This document shows positions 13,880-15,288 of a DNA stretch of 15,288 nucleotides, in pieces. Every line of letters begins with the position of its first letter. The first letter of the stretch is position 1. Origin of the DNA: Actinomycetes bacterium (lineage in GTDB: Bacteria; Actinomycetota; Acidimicrobiia; Acidimicrobiales; RAAP-2). The position numbers and the translations under genes were made by a program. The notes beneath the pieces are model-generated. The model had not been told where the DNA came from and ran no database searches. It was given only the letters and a program-made list of their open reading frames with translations. The DNA lies in contig JAKAZC010000025.1 in assembly GCA_021826655.1 (NCBI GenBank), positions 1 to 15,288 on the forward strand, read 5' to 3'.

Positions 13880-14600
13880 TTCCCCCGCCTCTCTCGGCTT
13901 CCAACGATCCGCAGGCCACCTGGGCGGCGACCTGCTCGGCGTCCTTCTTGGAGCGACCCTCCCCCGTACCGAGGCGCTGGCCAGCAACGTACACCGTGGC
14001 CAGGTACCTCCGGGCATGGTCCGGGCCGGAGCCCACGACCTCGTAGCGGGGGACGCCACGGCCCAGCCGGACCGTCTCCTCCTGGAGCCGGCTCTTGTGG
14101 TCGGACTCGCCCGGCTCCCCCACCGCGACGACGATCCGGTCCCCCAGCAGAGAGAGCACCAGCTCACGGGCGTCGTCCATGCCGCCGTCGAGGTAGATCG
14201 CTCCGATGACGGCCTCCATGGTGTCGGCCAGGATCGACTCCTTGTACCTGCCTCCCGATGCGCCCTCGCCCTTGCCCAGGCGCAGGTGCACGGGGATCCC
14301 GAGTCCCTCGGCCGCTTCGGCCAGTACCCGGGCGTTCACCACGGAGGCCCGGACCTTGGAGAGCGTCCCGTCGGTCAGGTCGGGGTGGCGGCGATACGTG
14401 TGCTCGGCAACGACCAGGCCGAGGACGGCGTCCCCGAGGAACTCCAGGCGCTCGTTCGACGCCGCTCCGCCGTGCTCCGCACACCACGAACGATGGGCCA
14501 ACGCCTGTTCCAGCAGGTCAGGCGCGGTGAACTCATGTCCGAGGCGTTCGGCGAGCCCGTTGTCGTCCGCCGGTCCCCCGGCACCGTCCGGGGGCAGCAT
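13872..14600 (-). CDS. rnc: Ribonuclease III
   Basis: 242 aa, ATG start 8 bp after the acpP stop, with a TGAGG that includes that stop as a likely ribosome binding site. RNase III cuts double-stranded RNA, including rRNA precursors and mRNA hairpins. The catalytic domain has the signature NERLEFLGDAVL (49-60), with metal-binding Glu53 and Asp57, and the second pair Asp126 and Glu129 in ILADTMEAVIGA (123-134). The double-stranded RNA-binding domain begins at DHKSRLQEE (167-175) and ends with KKDAEQVAAQVAC (218-230). No key residue is missing. It is part of the acpP-rnc-mutM unit. The operon itself contains several strong hairpins that RNase III could cut, but this is speculation. Confidence 0.97.
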   Translation of the reverse strand: MLPPDGAGGPADDNGLAERLGHEFTAPDLLEQALAHRSWCAEHGGAASNERLEFLGDAVLGLVVAEHTYRRHPDLTDGTLSKVRASVVNARVLAEAAEGLGIPVHLRLGKGEGASGGRYKESILADTMEAVIGAIYLDGGMDDARELVLSLLGDRIVVAVGEPGESDHKSRLQEETVRLGRGVPRYEVVGSGPDHARRYLATVYVAGQRLGTGEGRSKKDAEQVAAQVACGSLEAERGGGNA

Positions 14601-14608
14601 CGGGCGCC

Positions 14609-14905
14609 TCAGGACTCCCCGAGTTTGGCGTCCACGTAGTCGACCGCATCGCGGACGGTGCGGAGCTCCTCCAGGTCCTCGTCGTCGATGCGGAAGCCGA
14701 CCGAGCGCTCGCCCAGCTCCTCTTCCAGGCCCTCCACCAGCTCGATCAGGGCCAGGGAGTCCGCGTCGAGGTCTTCCGCGAACGACGAGGACTCGCTGAT
14801 CGTCGACGGGTCGATCTCCAAGATGTCCGCCAGGAGCTCCCGGATGAGCTCCAGGATCTGCTGGCGGTCGAGCGGACCCTTCTCCACATGGGTCTCAGCG
14901 GGCAC
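14609..14905 (-). CDS. acpP: Acyl carrier protein
   Basis: 98 aa from GTG 14905, with AGGAG 5 nt upstream. It carries acyl chains on a 4'-phosphopantetheine arm in type II fatty-acid synthesis. Helix I is ILELIRELLADILEI (17-31). The attachment motif is DADSLALIELVEGLEEEL (47-64), Ser50 being the modified residue. The C-terminal helix is VRDAVDYVDAKL (84-95). Against E. coli AcpP the loop between helices II and III is about five residues longer (GERSVGFRIDDEDLEEL, 65-81), and there is a short N-terminal extension before helix I. The frame stays open upstream to the window edge, but that part is low-complexity. The position just before rnc is the normal one; no fabD, fabF or fabH is seen in the window. 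Confidence 0.94.
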   Translation of the reverse strand: MPAETHVEKGPLDRQQILELIRELLADILEIDPSTISESSSFAEDLDADSLALIELVEGLEEELGERSVGFRIDDEDLEELRTVRDAVDYVDAKLGES

Positions 14906-14910
14906 GGCGT

Positions 14911-14915
14911 CTCCT
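14911..14915 (-). promoter_or_regulatory. Shine-Dalgarno AGGAG of acpP
   Basis: On the minus strand AGGAG is separated by 5 nt from the GTG at 14905. It decides the start against the long upstream-open frame. Confidence 0.85.
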
Positions 14916-14932
14916 GTACACGGGTCGGGACC

Positions 14933-14967
14933 GGGCCGGAACTCGGCCCTGGACTGGGACGATGTTA
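14933..14967 (-). promoter_or_regulatory. Candidate acpP promoter and leader hairpin
   Basis: TAACAT (14962-14967) fits a -10 box in an otherwise GC-rich stretch; the -35 is not clear. Transcription would begin near 14955. A perfect GGGCCG/CGGCCC hairpin with a 5-nt loop (14933-14949) then forms the 5' end of the mRNA, 17 nt before the ribosome binding site. Confidence 0.4.
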
Positions 14968-15059
14968 CCCGAGGCCGGACCACCACCCGATGCATGGCGA
15001 GCCGTCGTGGCCGGCCCCGCCCCCGCTTCGCCGTCACACCCTCCGGCGAGACTGGCCCC

Positions 15060-15288
15060 ATGGCGCTGGCCACCCCGTTCGACGCACTCCCCGACGCACC
15101 GCCGCCCTCCGGCGTGGGGTCGTCGGGCGGCATGGCTGGGTCGTCCGGTGCTGGGTCGTCCGGCGTGCCCGGGTCGGGCGTGGCTGGGTCGGGCGTGCCT
15201 GGGTCGTCCGGCGTGCCTGGGTCGTCCGGCGTGGGGTCTGGCGCTGGGCCCGGCCTGTCGGCCCGTATGGCCTCGCTGCACGGGGAGC
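15060..15288 (+). CDS. Possible divergent gene, Gly/Ser/Pro-rich N-terminus (runs off the right edge)
   Basis: From ATG 15060 the plus strand is open to the window end and gives MALATPFDALPDAPPPSGVG, then Gly-Ser-Ser-Gly-Val-Pro repeats, then LSARMASLHGE. An ATG at 14994 in the same frame would add 22 Arg/Pro-rich residues. Repeat units of 15 and 18 bp keep the frame, as in coding DNA. The minus strand is also open here, in frame with acpP, with Thr-Pro-Asp-Asp-Pro repeats. Both frames share their third codon positions, so base composition cannot choose between them. The plus frame is preferred because it starts cleanly and would diverge from the acpP promoter. Function unknown; ribosome binding site weak. 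Confidence 0.35.
   Translation, partial: MALATPFDALPDAPPPSGVGSSGGMAGSSGAGSSGVPGSGVAGSGVPGSSGVPGSSGVGSGAGPGLSARMASLHGE
15138..15233. repeat. Six imperfect tandem repeats of 15/18 bp
   Basis: Six units starting GGGTCG follow one another at 15138, 15153, 15171, 15186, 15201 and 15219. The full 18-bp unit is GGGTCGTCCGGCGTGCCT; the 15-bp forms lack one codon. All lengths are multiples of three. On the plus strand they encode GSSGVP/GSGVP, on the minus strand GTPDDP/TPDP. Confidence 0.85.

Noticed and set aside
14906..15288. A fusion of acpP with an upstream Asp-Pro-repeat protein on the minus strand
   Set aside because: The frame is open, but AGGAG sits right before GTG 14905, a -10-like TAACAT lies between, and the intervening residues are Arg-rich and shadow-like. 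It is not excluded without more sequence.
1..15288. Defence system, mobile element, prophage or biosynthetic cluster
   Set aside because: No transposase, integrase, nuclease-toxin pair, CRISPR repeat or modular synthase is seen. The genes are mainly conserved housekeeping genes plus three accessory ones.

Overview
The window is very GC-rich, with dense genes, frequent GTG starts and 4-bp GTGA overlaps. It looks like chromosomal DNA of a high-GC actinobacterium. Three things support this: the conserved order acpP-rnc-mutM-smc-ftsY-ffh-rpsP-khpA-rimM-trmD-rplS, a DUF2469 protein next to yraN (an actinobacterial pairing), and an FtsY with an N-terminal membrane segment. The class cannot be fixed by eye; Acidimicrobiia or a relative is a guess. 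I see no tRNA, rRNA, CRISPR array, insertion sequence or phage gene.

Layout. From 14905 down to 2951 there is one long minus-strand block of thirteen housekeeping genes. Acyl carrier protein, RNase III and Fpg/MutM come first, then SMC and the two SRP GTPases FtsY and Ffh. Next is the ribosome and tRNA maturation set: S16, KhpA, RimM, TrmD and L19. DUF2469 and YraN close the block. The genes serve lipid synthesis, RNA processing, DNA repair, chromosome organisation, co-translational membrane targeting and translation. The block is probably several transcription units, because breaks with candidate promoters or hairpins lie before acpP, smc, ffh, rpsP and rplS. Compared with the mycobacterial order, lepB and rnhB are missing between rplS and DUF2469.

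The left end is accessory. A crotonase-family gene (minus strand, cut by the left edge) diverges from a secreted DUF3089 alpha/beta hydrolase. That gene is followed on the plus strand by a 277-aa protein I do not recognise. These two plus-strand genes converge on yraN, with candidate hairpin terminators between. At the right end, 14917-15288 holds the acpP promoter region and a G/S/P-rich repeat region. The repeat region is open on both strands and may be the start of a divergent gene.

I did not find a convincing novel multi-gene system. The most interesting signals are regulatory or structural: TAnnnT boxes placed for leaderless translation, four consecutive inverted repeats before the 277-aa gene, a possible 8-codon upstream ORF coupled to DUF2469, a 9-bp hairpin between ftsY and ffh, a 28-bp perfect palindrome in the smc tail, and a Glu at the usual catalytic Asp of TrmD.
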